From Colletes latitarsis (Eukaryota > Arthropoda > Insecta > Hymenoptera > Colletidae), in contig NC_135143.1 of the NCBI RefSeq assembly GCF_051014445.1, positions 4,960,001-5,024,000 of the forward strand: a DNA stretch of 64,000 nucleotides, read 5' to 3'. The notes under the pieces were generated by a model. It was not told the DNA's origin. It made no database searches and saw nothing but the letters and a program-made list of their open reading frames with translations. Shown in pieces: positions 23,905 through 34,903 of this stretch. Position numbers and translations under genes: made by a program. Each line of letters begins with the position of its first letter. Position 1 is the first letter of the stretch.

Positions 23905-25170
23905 TATAAGAGAATATAATAAATAAAGTTTTAATGTAAATATAAATACAAAAATATTTTTCCAAACGTTGGCTGCCCGTCATGTTTGAAAAGGTAATAT
24001 ACTGGTAACATTTATTTTCTATTTCCGGTACAGAAGCAGTAATGTACCGTCCAATATTTTTTCGCTTATCTTTTATATTTATTCGTGTGCATAGTTCACA
24101 CCACAATGAAGTATGACATTTCAACAGTAAAGCCGACAAGATTTTATTCATATAATAGATAATCGATAAAACTAACGTGCAATAATTTATTCGTGGCAGC
24201 TATTTGATTGAAAAATTCAATTTTTATTTACTTATTATAGATATTTCACTCAATAATTAAAATTTTATTTCTTAATTTAACGAATAACGGATAAGCAGTT
24301 TATGTTTCATTTGTTATTCACCAATGTAAAATTTTGCCAATGTTGATTTAATAGCAGTTTATAAACAAAAGAAAATTGCAGAATATGTAATGAGAAAACC
24401 TATTATGTCGAATATTAAATAAAATCACGGTTTAATATATAAGCTATTGTTACATTGGAATTTAATTAATACAAATGTCGTCGATTTCTTTTTCAAATAA
24501 ATTGAAGCCCTGCTTTAAAAGATTTTCATTTGCTGTGGATAAAACGAATTACCTCATCTGTATTAATTTTTCGTTCCACACATTAACAGCATTTATTGTT
24601 TAAATATTCCCCTGTTTACAAGTTAAATAATCTCATACGACTTTCATACATCTAAAACGACGGTATCGACGTACTGGCAGCGTACAGCGTTACACGATAC
24701 TAAACAGAAGGAAATTCATAACAAATGAGGATAATGTGATTAATGTATTCACAGCAGTCATTGTAAATTCAAATTCTAGTATTTGCCATAATAACAAGAG
24801 ATAACGGAATCGATCGCTGTTCAGTTCATCGAATATTGCAACTACGCCAATATCATTCGTACAACATATCACTGCATCGATAGCTGCTAGAATATGATTT
24901 TCAATATCGAATTTATTTTTGTACTTGGTCGGAGCAGCAAATTAATTAAAATGATTCCTTCCTGTACGTGATTTTTGCACATAAACTACTCAGTTTGTTC
25001 CTTTTATATTATATTTATTAATTATCTAGTACTCAAGTATACTTTCTTTATTTCACCGCAACACGTGCTCGATTTCTTCTAGAATACTACGCAGTAGAGA
25101 GTTGTTAAAACAAAAGAACGGGGGATACGACCGGGGGATGCGATCATCGCTAGATGTCGGCCTTCTTGTA
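23905..25170. other. Intron, no gene supported
   Basis: AT-rich sequence between two copies of the CAGGGTG family. No recognisable feature. Confidence 0.5.
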
Positions 25171-25987
25171 CAGGGTGTTCGGCCACCCCTGGGAAAAATT
25201 TTAATGGGGGATTCTAGAGGCCAAAATAAGACAAAAATCAAGAATATCAATTTCTTAACTGAAGCTTCGTTAAAAAGTTATTATCAATTAAATTAAAATT
25301 TCAAATCGTTCTGAAAAAATTATTTTCGGTTGCAGGAGTCAATTACAATTATTTTTGGTAAATACATATACCCCTGAAATCCTATCCACTTACGAGAAAA
25401 AAAATCGAGTGGGTGCTGACATTTTTCGGTGAAAAAAAAAATTTTTAAATCATTCTAAAAAAATTATATTTAATTGCAGGGGTCAATTACAATCATTTTT
25501 GGTCATTACATAAACCCTCGAAATCCTACGTACTTTCGAGAAAAAAATTCCTCACCGAAAATGTAATTAGGTGCCTAAATTTTTCGACGAAAAAAACAAA
25601 ATTCAAATCGTTCTGGAAAAATTATTTTCGGTTGCGGGGGTCAATTATAATCATTTTTGGTGAATAGACATACCTCCGAAATCCTACCCACTTTCTAGAA
25701 AAAAATTCGAGAAGGTGTGAAATTTTTTGATAGAAAAGAAAAATTTCAAATCGTTTTGGAAAAATTATTTTCAGGTGCAGGGGTCAATTAGAATCATTTT
25801 TGGTGAGTAGACATACCCCCGAAATCTTGCGCATTTTTGAGAAAAAAATTCAGCACGAGCGAAACTTTAAACGTTAATAACTTTTTAACGAAGTCTCAAT
25901 CAAGAAATTGGTATTCTTGATTTTCGTCTTATTTTGACCTCTAGAATCTCGCATTAAAATTTTTCCCAGCGGTGGCCGAACACCCTG
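25171..25987. mobile_element. CAGGGTG-TIR element, copy 6 (817 bp), core deleted
   Basis: Both ends are intact (CAGGGTGTTCGGCCACCC ... GGCCGAACACCCTG) with TA flanks. The internal core containing the GAGCTC block is missing, and only sub-blocks of the CCAAAAATGATTGTAATTGAC type remain. Confidence 0.88.
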
Positions 25988-26588
25988 TATATTAAAATAC
26001 AAATATAATATCCAATAATTTTAATCTGAAAATGAAAAAAAAAAAAATTTAACCTGAAAATTTTCATCGAATACAAATAGTAGCGTTTCAGTATTCATTG
26101 TCATCAAATCTTTACTTTTAATGACATCATCGATAACGTAATTATTGATTATATTTCCTCGTTAGTTCGATACAAATTATTGAATTTTGATAAATAAACG
26201 TCGTATATATCCGCCTCTATTAATAGTAAAACAACGCTTATTATTTCTTGTAATTTCAACCTATTGTTGGTCCGAAAAGTTGGAATACAAAACCATTGTT
26301 TGATTTTCTATCGATTATATTTTGCGCCCAGTCCGCATCTGCAAAACCAATTATCTTTCGGTAATTGTATATCCAAATTTCGATAGCTCATTTATTAACC
26401 GACTTAATTGAAATCGTGTTAGTTTTCTTAAATAAAGACTAACAAACTATCAAGCGAACGAAATTTCACGAAATAATTGTTGTCAATAATTAATAAATAG
26501 ATAGACAGACTGAAACAGTGCAAAATAATGCATCTATGACGCATTTGTGGTTCTACAGTTCGTTAAAAATCACTGGAACGTACATATA

Positions 26589-27628
26589 CAGGGGGTTCGG
26601 CCACCCCTGGGAAAAATTTTAATAGAGGATTCTAGAGGCCAAAATAAGACGAAAATCAGGAATACCAATTTGTTGATGGAGGCTTTGTTATAAAGTTATT
26701 AACGTTTATAGTTCCCGCTGTTCCGAATTTTTTTCTCGAAAATGCACAGGATTTCAGGGGTATGTCTATTCACCAAAAATGATTATAATTGACCCCCGCA
26801 ATCGGAAATAATTTTTTCAGAACGATTTGAAATCTTTTTTTTTCGCTAAAAAATTTAGGCACCTACGCCGTGTCGATTTTTCTTAAATATTCGTTTTTAG
26901 TTTTTAATAATTTTGTTTGACATCCTACAGAAAAATTGTCTAACACTTTTTTATAGATACTCATGGGCTCTGCTTCAGAAAAAAATTTCAATGAGATACC
27001 TTTACTATTGTAGCAGTTATGATCGTTTACAAATTGGACCACTTTTATGGGGTTTTTCACATTTCACGGGATCAAGGAAAAACTTTTCCAATATTTTTAG
27101 AATTTCTACATATTCTTTACTAAAATACACGTTGATTGCTTTTTTAAACATTAAAATCTTTCAATCTGTTCAGTAGTTACGACGTTTTAAAGATGTGCAT
27201 GAAATTTCAGGGCAGCATTTCTGGCCTCATATTAGATTTTCAGTAAGGAATTTTTTTCTCGAAAGTGCGCAGGATTTCGGAAGTGTGTGTAATGGCCAAA
27301 AATGCTTGTAATTGACCCCTGTAATTAAATATAATTTTTTTAGAATGATTTGAAAATTTTTTTTTCCATCGAAAAATTTCACACCTTCTCGAATTTTTTT
27401 CATGAAAGTGGGTAGGATTTCGGGGGTATGTCTATTCACCAAAAATGATTGTAATTGACCTCCGCAACCGAAAATAATTTTTCCAGAACGATTTGAAACT
27501 TTTGAATTTAATTGTTAATAACTGTTTAACGAAGACTCCATCAACAAATTGGTATTCTTGATTTTCGTTTTATTTTGGCCTCTAGAGTTCCCCATTAAAA
27601 TTGTTTCCAGGGATGGCCGAGCACCCTG
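26589..27628 (+). mobile_element. CAGGGTG-TIR element, copy 7 (1040 bp)
   Basis: It starts CAGGGGGTTCGGCCACCCC and ends GATGGCCGAGCACCCTG with TA flanks. The core is in plus orientation. It ends 525 bp before the Arg pore exon D1. Confidence 0.88.
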
Positions 27629-28153
27629 TATATGTCCTGCTAGGGTACAAATGTTTAATCTGTACTCTAATTATGAAAAATCATTTAACTGTTTTTAATA
27701 ATTCCCGATAAAATGATCTGTAACCCATCGAGACGAATTACCCTGTACATGTTACATAAATATTTTCGCTTCTTCGAAATCGGAACTTCCCACGTTGCGA
27801 GAACATTTATCTTCGAAACAGTATTTTAACCGCACGTTCACTTTTTACCAGTCTGCAATTAGTAGGTATTGAATTTACGGCGGCTCGTGAACAGATCTTT
27901 TTAACCGCTACGTCGAACGCACCAACTCTAATTTCATGATCGACCGTGACGTGCGCTCGGCTGTATCGGTTGATAAAAAGAAAATAAAAGCGACGTGGAA
28001 TGGAATAAACAGACGAATGTTGGCTATGTCGCATTCCGTTCGACTTCTTTCTCTTGACGTGGACGCGGTCAATCTTTATACGTAAATGGCGATCGATCCA
28101 CGGGAAAGACAGACTGAAAAGGATCAGACGTTGTCTAGAGTTGATCAGTTTAG
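27629..28153 (+). other. Repeat-free, GC-richer intron segment before exon D1
   Basis: High-complexity sequence with no recognisable transposon. Together with the segment after D1 (to about 28950) it forms the longest repeat-free block in this part of the gene. It could hold splicing or transcriptional control elements. The ORF at 27807-28208 on the minus strand is not convincing. Confidence 0.4.
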
Positions 28154-28291
28154 ATTCACACCGTACGAGTGGTTCAATCCTCATCCGTGCAACAAAAACC
28201 CGGACCATCTGGAGAATCGCTTCAAGCTGCTCAACTGTATGTGGTTCACCATCGGGTCCTTAATGCGGCAGGGCTGTGACATTCTGCCCAA
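28154..28291 (+). CDS. Receptor exon D1: alternative pore-loop exon, Arg at the Q/R site
   Basis: This encodes FTPYEWFNPHPCN, a linker, then the pore helix and filter MWFTIGSLMRQGCDILP. The Q/R-site codon is CGG (28266-28268), encoding Arg. Arg at this position lowers calcium permeability and conductance in AMPA and kainate receptors. The exon is 138 nt, enters after AG (giving AG|A, Arg) and leaves in phase 2 (CCC AA|G). That is exactly the length and phase of exon D2, with 30 of 45 comparable residues identical. The acceptor TTTAG (ending 28153) has a poor pyrimidine tract and the donor is GTAAGC, so this exon looks like the weaker, regulated choice. It lies in about 1.3 kb free of recognisable repeats. 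Confidence 0.94.
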
Positions 28292-29225
28292 GTAAGCCGT
28301 TAGATTGGCATCACGGTCACTTAAACGTCTTTTGTCTGTTTTTATTTTTCTACGTTCTACCTTTTCTTTTCTTTACCTTTCTTTCTTTTTCGCAAATCTT
28401 CCGCTAGCTCGTTTCGTTGTTTTTCCGTCCCACGTACCACCGTTGTGTTTCCGCCATCGAACGCCCCGTGTCGCCGACTGCAACGCATGCAAATCGAGAT
28501 CCACGACATAACTAATGATCCACTCTCGTAACGATTTACTTGTTCACGTCCCATGAACGCACAACCCAAGATCCGTGTTCGCCTGGTACGCGAACGAATA
28601 ATCGATAAATTATTCAGTAGAACGAATTCACGAAACCGCCATTAGCCGCATCATCGGGGTCGGGCGTTTCGTAATTTCGTGTTGTAGTTTCCGTTTGACG
28701 AAGGCCGCCTGTTCTAGGAATCGCGCGCGAAATGAAAAAATATTTCATTAAGAAGAGACTATCTAGCGTGTAAGGCAAGGTGATTGAATCACCGTTTGCT
28801 TGAAATTGCACGTTCGGTTTGTACTAGGAAAAATCTTGGATCCTGGTTTCGAGAAATCCGAGTCGAGACACGTAAAAGAGGACGTTTGAGATTTTATGGT
28901 GACAAGAAAGAAGAACGAATTTGGTGAACTAACGTGATCAAAAGTAATAACGATGAAGTGTACGAAACAATTGTCATGAAAGGTTATACATTTTTCAAAT
29001 TTATTTACCTTCGATACTGCGAGTAAATAGATTACAATCGCTGAAAAAGCTCAAGATAGCATTTAAATATTTATACTCGGTAAAAGAAAAACAGGAATAG
29101 AATATAAATACTTAAAAAAAAAGACGAAGGAAGAGTTCGGTTCTATTTCTTTGCAAAGTTTTTTATTTCTCCTTATGAATTATAACGATGTACGAATAGA
29201 CGAAAAAATTGTCACGAAAGGTTAT
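28292..29225 (+). other. Intron after exon D1
   Basis: The first 600 bp are repeat-free and pyrimidine-rich (28320-28400 is almost all C and T on the plus strand). Such tracts bind PTB-like splicing regulators in other genes; that role is inference here. No gene is supported. Confidence 0.4.
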
Positions 29226-29572
29226 ACAAGGCGTTCGGCATCAATATGTCAAAAATTTAAAGGGTGTTTCTAGAGGCCAAAAATAAGACGAAAATCAAGA
29301 ATAGTAATTTGTTAATTGAGCATTCGTTTAAAAGTTGTTAACATTTAAAGATCCGCCTGTAGGATGGCAATCTGCGAACAGCGGCAGGTTGGTCCTAGTG
29401 GTTCTCACACAGCATGAGAAACTCTACTTATCGACGTATAGACAGCCTTACATTTCTGTGTCGACTCATAGGGACGCAAACACATTACGTTGAATGAGAT
29501 TCAACCTGTCTTATGAAAATCTAGAAGGACATATCAAAACTCACTCGACGAGATTTTCACAAAGAGAAAGTG
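29226..29572 (+). mobile_element. CAGGGTG family, copy 8: left half only (second internal type)
   Basis: It begins with a degraded end (CAAGGCGTTCGGCATC after TA). It then carries the TTCTAGAGGCCAAAAATAAGA block and the internal type CCGCCTGTAGGATGGCAATC ... CATGAGAAACTCTACTTA, shared with copies 9 and 13. Homology with copy 13 stops near 29572, and no right terminus is present. Confidence 0.75.
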
Positions 29573-32120
29573 AATGCCACTTCCAATACACAATGTTGTG
29601 CGCAAGAATCACCCCCGCGCGAGCATACACGCACCAGGATGGTTCACAAATAATCCTTTAAGGCACAAACCACTAAGCGTTTATACACACCTGCATTGCG
29701 ATTGTTATTCGCGAGTGTCCATGTTCATGTGTATGCACACCGCGATTCTTCCGTCGGGGATGGTTAGTTCCACATTCTGTGAGTAAATAAATACAAATGG
29801 AACTGTTATCAAAGGGTATAGCCGAATAAGGGGGTCAAATGTGCCCCTAATCCAAATTGAAGGTGCGATGGGTCATTCGATAGCTTATCGAAAGAAAACC
29901 GTATGTGCCAATTTTTGATTTGAAATCTCGACGGTGGGGGTAGTAATGGGGTGAAAACGAAAATCACTACACAAATTTTCATCGATTTTCTTGAAAATGA
30001 AACTTAGCATGAAAAAATGTTATTGTTAGTATCACCTAAATGTTAAATTTTATTCCACATTTTTTAATTATTATCACACGTAAAATTGCTCTGTATTTGG
30101 TCCTGCCATTTGTTTCGAAACACCCAATACTCGTCTTCGAATTAAGTTTATTTTTATTCGGTTACGAATTATATTAGTACGCATTTCTATTAAAGACGAT
30201 AGGGATTAATAAAATTAAAACAATTATGAAAACGATAAATATTTATTATTAAAGATATTTTAACACGTTAACTGTCGCGTCATTTATTTCTGGATGCTGA
30301 TTTTACTTATCCGATTAAAATAGAAGCAATAAAATGTTTCGAAAATAATTTTTATCATAATAAACCAATTATTTATGAACAACAAAATTATTTTACCTAC
30401 ATGACATTCTTGAAAACATTCTAAACAAACGGTAATCAATTTTTTGTTTTGTTAATACCTCCCATTGCTTTTTTGATATTTTGTAATAAACAAGAAAAAA
30501 AAACGGTGAAGTCTAAACTCAAAATTTCCTTACAATTCCACTCCAATAAAAAAATGTTTTTAGATATGAAATATCAACTTTAAATTAGGTCGTAATACAA
30601 GTTTGTAGTATTTTTCCTAATGTTTCAAACAACTTATTTTAAACAGAAACGTAAACTAATCAATCTACAAAATATTCTCTTTCAATATTTACAACTTCTT
30701 TCCAATGTTTCACCAATTTTTCAGTTAAATTACACTACAAATATTTAGAGATAAAAAAGTCGACAAGTCAATTTTGCACTTCATTGTAATTTTTGAGATA
30801 TATTATAATTATCTTCTACATAGAATTCCATTCCTTTTAACTTGAAAATCAGCAATTTTCAATTAAAATAAAAAATTTGGAATAGAGATCTTGTAAAGGA
30901 AGAATAATCAGTGATAAATAACAATGGTGACTAAACGCATTTAAATCTTTACTAGAGCTTCTATACATGTTCTTGCACTGTTTTAGTAGGTTTTTCCTAA
31001 TTGAACGCGATCATTCATAGTTCATTAATCATCAGTTTTAACATGAACTGTATATTTAAGTTTTTATTTTACTAACGATTCTTTAAGGAAACTGATTGTG
31101 ATTTTCTTATAAGATTAAAGCTGTTATTTGAAAATAAAATAAATAAAGTAAAAATTTATTTATTATTTTTATGCCATGAATGTAATTATCAGATTTAGAA
31201 AACAGTTTTTCAAATATCGATCCTTCTTGTTTAAAGTAAGATAAGAGATATTGTGTACGGTTGATAGCTTTGAGAATGATATGCAAACTTTTCATCGTGA
31301 AAGTGTCAAATTACTATGAAGTAAGTAAATATCTTCAGTAAGCAATCTACTTTACCGAGCCATTGGCGCAGTATTAGTTACGCTTATGAAAAGAAAGAGA
31401 CGCAATGCTACGCGTCACAACATGACAACGTCGCACTCTGTTCTGCAACGTGGTTGGCGCCTTATCTGATTTCGTCGCTGCCTCTAGCCATACCCACAGA
31501 GCTCTTCTCTCGTAAATCAGATCATACATACAGGACGTTCCTGAATAATATGTACAAGCAGGTGGGGAGTGATTCCCCATGAAAATATAAGATGAATAAA
31601 AAGAATACAATTTTTTTCATTTCGGCTTCGTTTTCGAGATAATCATGTTTGAAAATTCGTTTCGTGTTACCCGCACTTACGATTAAAATACGATTCACCC
31701 ACTAACCTATAATGTCTATCATGCTTGTAAACAACGTTTACGGGATATTTATGAGTTACTGTATCGCTCTTCGATCGGGAACCCTACGATTACTGTAGCG
31801 GATTTTCCGTTACAAATACCCAAAGTTCAAATCAAATCAACGTATTTTCGATTCGTTTAAGTCATCGCGGTGGTCGGGATCGAACGCTCATAGGGATAAG
31901 ACGTTCCGCGTGTTTCTTCCCTCGAGTTACGTAGATTATGGTTCTGTTGTGAATAAAATTTGCCTCAATCTGCTGATAGTTAACGTGTTACTAACCAATC
32001 GAGATGAAAGAATCCGGAGATGCAATGTCGACAGCACCAGGATCCAAAAAACGGGAGTGAGTCATGCACGTTGCAACTCTGAGGTCTAATCCTCCCCCTT
32101 CTCCTTTCACGTGTCTGCAG
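29573..32120 (+). other. Intron between the two pore exons
   Basis: A dispersed repeat lies at 29812-29985, described separately. A lone CAGGACGTTCCTGAATAAT transposon-like end sits near 31532. The rest is AT-rich. A GC-richer stretch at about 31850-32050 precedes the strong acceptor of exon D2. No gene is supported. Confidence 0.45.
29812..29985. repeat. Dispersed repeat, copy 1 (partner at 46711-46862)
   Basis: The run GGGTATAGCCGAATAAGGGG through ATTCGATAGCTTATCGAAAG to TGGGGGTAGTAATGGGGTGA recurs at 46711-46862 with scattered differences, in the same orientation. It has no coding capacity. It is probably part of an unclassified transposon. Confidence 0.7.
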
Positions 32121-32258
32121 GTTCAGCCCCTACGAGTGGGAGAATCCCCATCCGTGCAACGGACAGTCCGAGGTCCTCGAGAACGAGTTCACCCTGATGA
32201 ACTCGCTTTGGTTCACCATAGGCTCGCTCATGCAGCAAGGCTCTGATATAGCGCCGAA
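32121..32258 (+). CDS. Receptor exon D2: alternative pore-loop exon, Gln at the Q/R site
   Basis: This encodes FSPYEWENPHPCN, a linker, then LWFTIGSLMQQGSDIAP. The Q/R-site codon is CAG (32233-32235), encoding Gln, as in unedited, calcium-permeable kainate and AMPA channels. The acceptor is strong: a pyrimidine-rich tract (32090-32113) then CTGCAG ending at 32120. The donor is optimal (GAA|GTAAGT, from 32259). Length (138 nt) and phase match exon D1, so either one joins exon C to exon E in frame. Including both would insert 46 residues without a frameshift and skipping both would delete the pore loop in frame, so splicing must enforce the choice. ORFs in other frames here are shadows. Confidence 0.95.
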
Positions 32259-33635
32259 GTAAGTCACCGAAGAAACACAGCAACATGTACAGATCCATGT
32301 GTACAATGTATCGGGCATATACGACGGCCCTATGCCGAGATTAGTTTCGATACGAACCGGACTATGTCATAGTTTAACCCATTTGGCCGGTATTTTTTTT
32401 CGCACCCATGGTGAGCAAGGTGCTCTATTTTTGCGTGAAATTGAAATGTTGAACTATCGATAACGATATAAGATATAAGGTGAAAACAATATTATTGCTT
32501 CTAATACGTGATAATAAAAAATTCTTTAATATATGCGTCATAGAATAATACATTCAATTTATTAGCTAAATATGCACTCGCAGTTCATGTTTAATCATTT
32601 ATTTCTATATGGTAGTTTTTAAAATCATCAAGAATGTGTTGGATACCCGAGAATATTCGCATTACTTCATGGTTTCGTTTCCCTTTTTGCATTTCGAGTA
32701 CATATTGCAAAGTTTTCTAAGATATGGTTTCCCTTCTGTTGCTAGAAGAATGCAACCAATTTCTCGCGCGCAAATGTAATAGCACATTTCGCAGTTGCGG
32801 TTTTCTACAAATGTCATACTTCTTATACGAAAGAGTTGGTGGAATTTTTGTACGAAGTCTAATCAAAATCGATTAAAGTCAAGTTTTTTAGATCTCGTAA
32901 TTGTATGGTACAACGTGCAAATTTGAAAAAATGCTATGCCTTTTAAGTAAAGAATTATTTAGCCTTTTGAAAAGCTTTTTGTATTCAAAAAGTACGAAAA
33001 CATTTAATCATGACTGATGATCCTATCCTTTCATACGTTTGTTGTAATTAATTAAGCATTCCGGTGTTATTTTATTATATATATGTGTTATTGATTATAC
33101 TTTTTTTTATTTGTTTTTCTTCTGTCAATATTGGCCATATTGACATTTCCACACTCTGCGGATAACATATACGTATAACGTATATGTATAACGTGTGCCA
33201 AAATTGATAGTCCCAACTTTAAGTATGTATAATATATATTGTTAGTGAAATCAACAAAAATGATTTTGTAAACATTGATCAAAATTTGAAACTTACAGAA
33301 CAAAAGCTGATAAGAAATTTTGTGTATACATTGTATCGACAGTTATACTATCTTCAAGATTTCGGGATCTATATAGTATTCTTATAGTATATGTAAGTTA
33401 ATTATCTCAAATAGTTTATTTAGTGGCGATTGCTACATCAGTTTATCTTACCGAGAAATAAAGGAAATGGGCGAGAAATACTCCAAGTATCTATTGTGAT
33501 TAAATAAGATTTTTCTTCAAAACTTGAAAACTTTCGACTTTTAGATCCATAAGCCCTAGCACTTTTTTGTTTACTTTAACGAATATTATATGTACCAAAA
33601 ATTTGGACCTTCAATCTTAGTACATCGTGCATGTA
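32259..33635 (+). other. Intron after exon D2
   Basis: AT-rich sequence. A short near-palindromic stretch occurs at about 33168-33200 (ATACGTATAACGTATATGTA). No gene is supported. Confidence 0.45.
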
Positions 33636-34071
33636 CAGAGTGTTCGGTCACCCCTGGGAAAAATTTTAATGGCAGGTTCTAGAGGCCAAAATAGGAGGAA
33701 AATAAAAAATACCAATTTGTTGATTGAGGCTTCGTTAAAAAGTTATTAACATTTAATGTTCCGCCTGTAGAACGGCAATCTGCAAACAGCTGCATGCATG
33801 CGATAGTGGTTTTCACTCAGCATGAGAAACTCTACTTACTGACATATCGATAGCCTTACAGTTTTGTGAATGAGAATCACTAGGACCTACGTGCTTCAAC
33901 CTATCGTGAGCACGCAGCTGTTCGCAGATTGCTGTTCTACAGGTGAAACTTTAAATGTTAATAACTTTTTAACGAAGCCTCCATAAATAAATTGGTATTC
34001 TTAATTTTCGTTCTATTTTGGCCTGTAGAATCTCCCATTAAAATTTTTCCCAGGGGTGGTCGAACACCCTG
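33636..34071. mobile_element. CAGGGTG family, copy 9 (436 bp foldback, second internal type)
   Basis: The ends are CAGAGTGTTCGGTCACCCC and GGGTGGTCGAACACCCTG with TA flanks. Nearly the whole element is two inverted arms (33636 to about 33870, about 33890 to 34071). The internal block includes GTAGAACGGCAATCTGC / GCAGATTGCTGTTCTAC. It sits at exactly the same place in the piggyBac-like tail as copy 1 does at 3386. Confidence 0.88.
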
Positions 34072-34890
34072 TATAGATGAAGAACCAAATGCATTCCAGA
34101 ATCCTGTTGAGTCCTGCTATTTTGTTGAAAATGAACCAAGATGCTATATTTGCGGTGACGTGGCAATAATTAAATGCGCATGGTGTAAGAAATCTTTATG
34201 TTTCAAACATTTTTTCGACGAGTACCATTATTGTCGAAACTAAATAGAATAATTGCTATACACACTGTATGTATTTATAATTTATAAATCGCTCCTCCTT
34301 TGTCACGATGTCATAGGTGGGCAATAAAAACAATTAATCTTTTCATTGCTATTAAGAAACTTGTTACTGTTATTGTTACTTGTTACTTGTTACTGTATAA
34401 TTTAGTGCAAGCCCTACAATGCTTCATTAAAATCAAAGTTAGAACGGCTACTACCATAGTGAATGTGCGCGCAAGATGTAAATCATCAAAATCTGCAAAA
34501 CTGTAAGAGGCAGTTTTAAAATATTACATACCAATGAATTTGGAACAAAATGCTCGTCATTTTTTGTCATTATGAAAATTTCAATAAACTGAAAAAGTAA
34601 GTTAATAAATTTTTTTTTTTTACAAAACAAATTGTATTTTGTTAAATTTTTTAGCACGATGTTATTGTACATAAGAAACCATTAACCTCGCCCATTAACA
34701 ATTTTTTCGTATATCTTTCCGTTTTCGAGATAGCCGTTTCGAGCCAAAACTTCAAGGGATGGTTTCATCCCTTAAACTCGAATTATCGCAGCTAAAAAAA
34801 TATACCTGTCGATTATTTTTGGCTGCTTTATAAGTGTACAAAGTTTCATCAAAATCGAAGCCGGACAGTTCGCGATGGTTCCTTGTAAGT
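34072..34890 (+). pseudogene. PiggyBac-like transposase C-terminal tail and 3' flank, copy B
   Basis: It encodes DEEPNAFQNPVESCYFVENE, then PRCYICGDVAIIKCAWCKKS, LCFKHFFDEYHYC and a stop at 34241-34243. It is the better-preserved partner of 3387-4142, with all finger cysteines present. The non-coding remainder matches copy A to CCTTGTAAGT at 34881-34890, apart from an insertion of about 60 bp near 34275. Only the end of the transposase is present, because the upstream part has been replaced by a CAGGGTG element. Confidence 0.6.
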
Positions 34891-34903
34891 CGTAATCGCT
34901 TAA

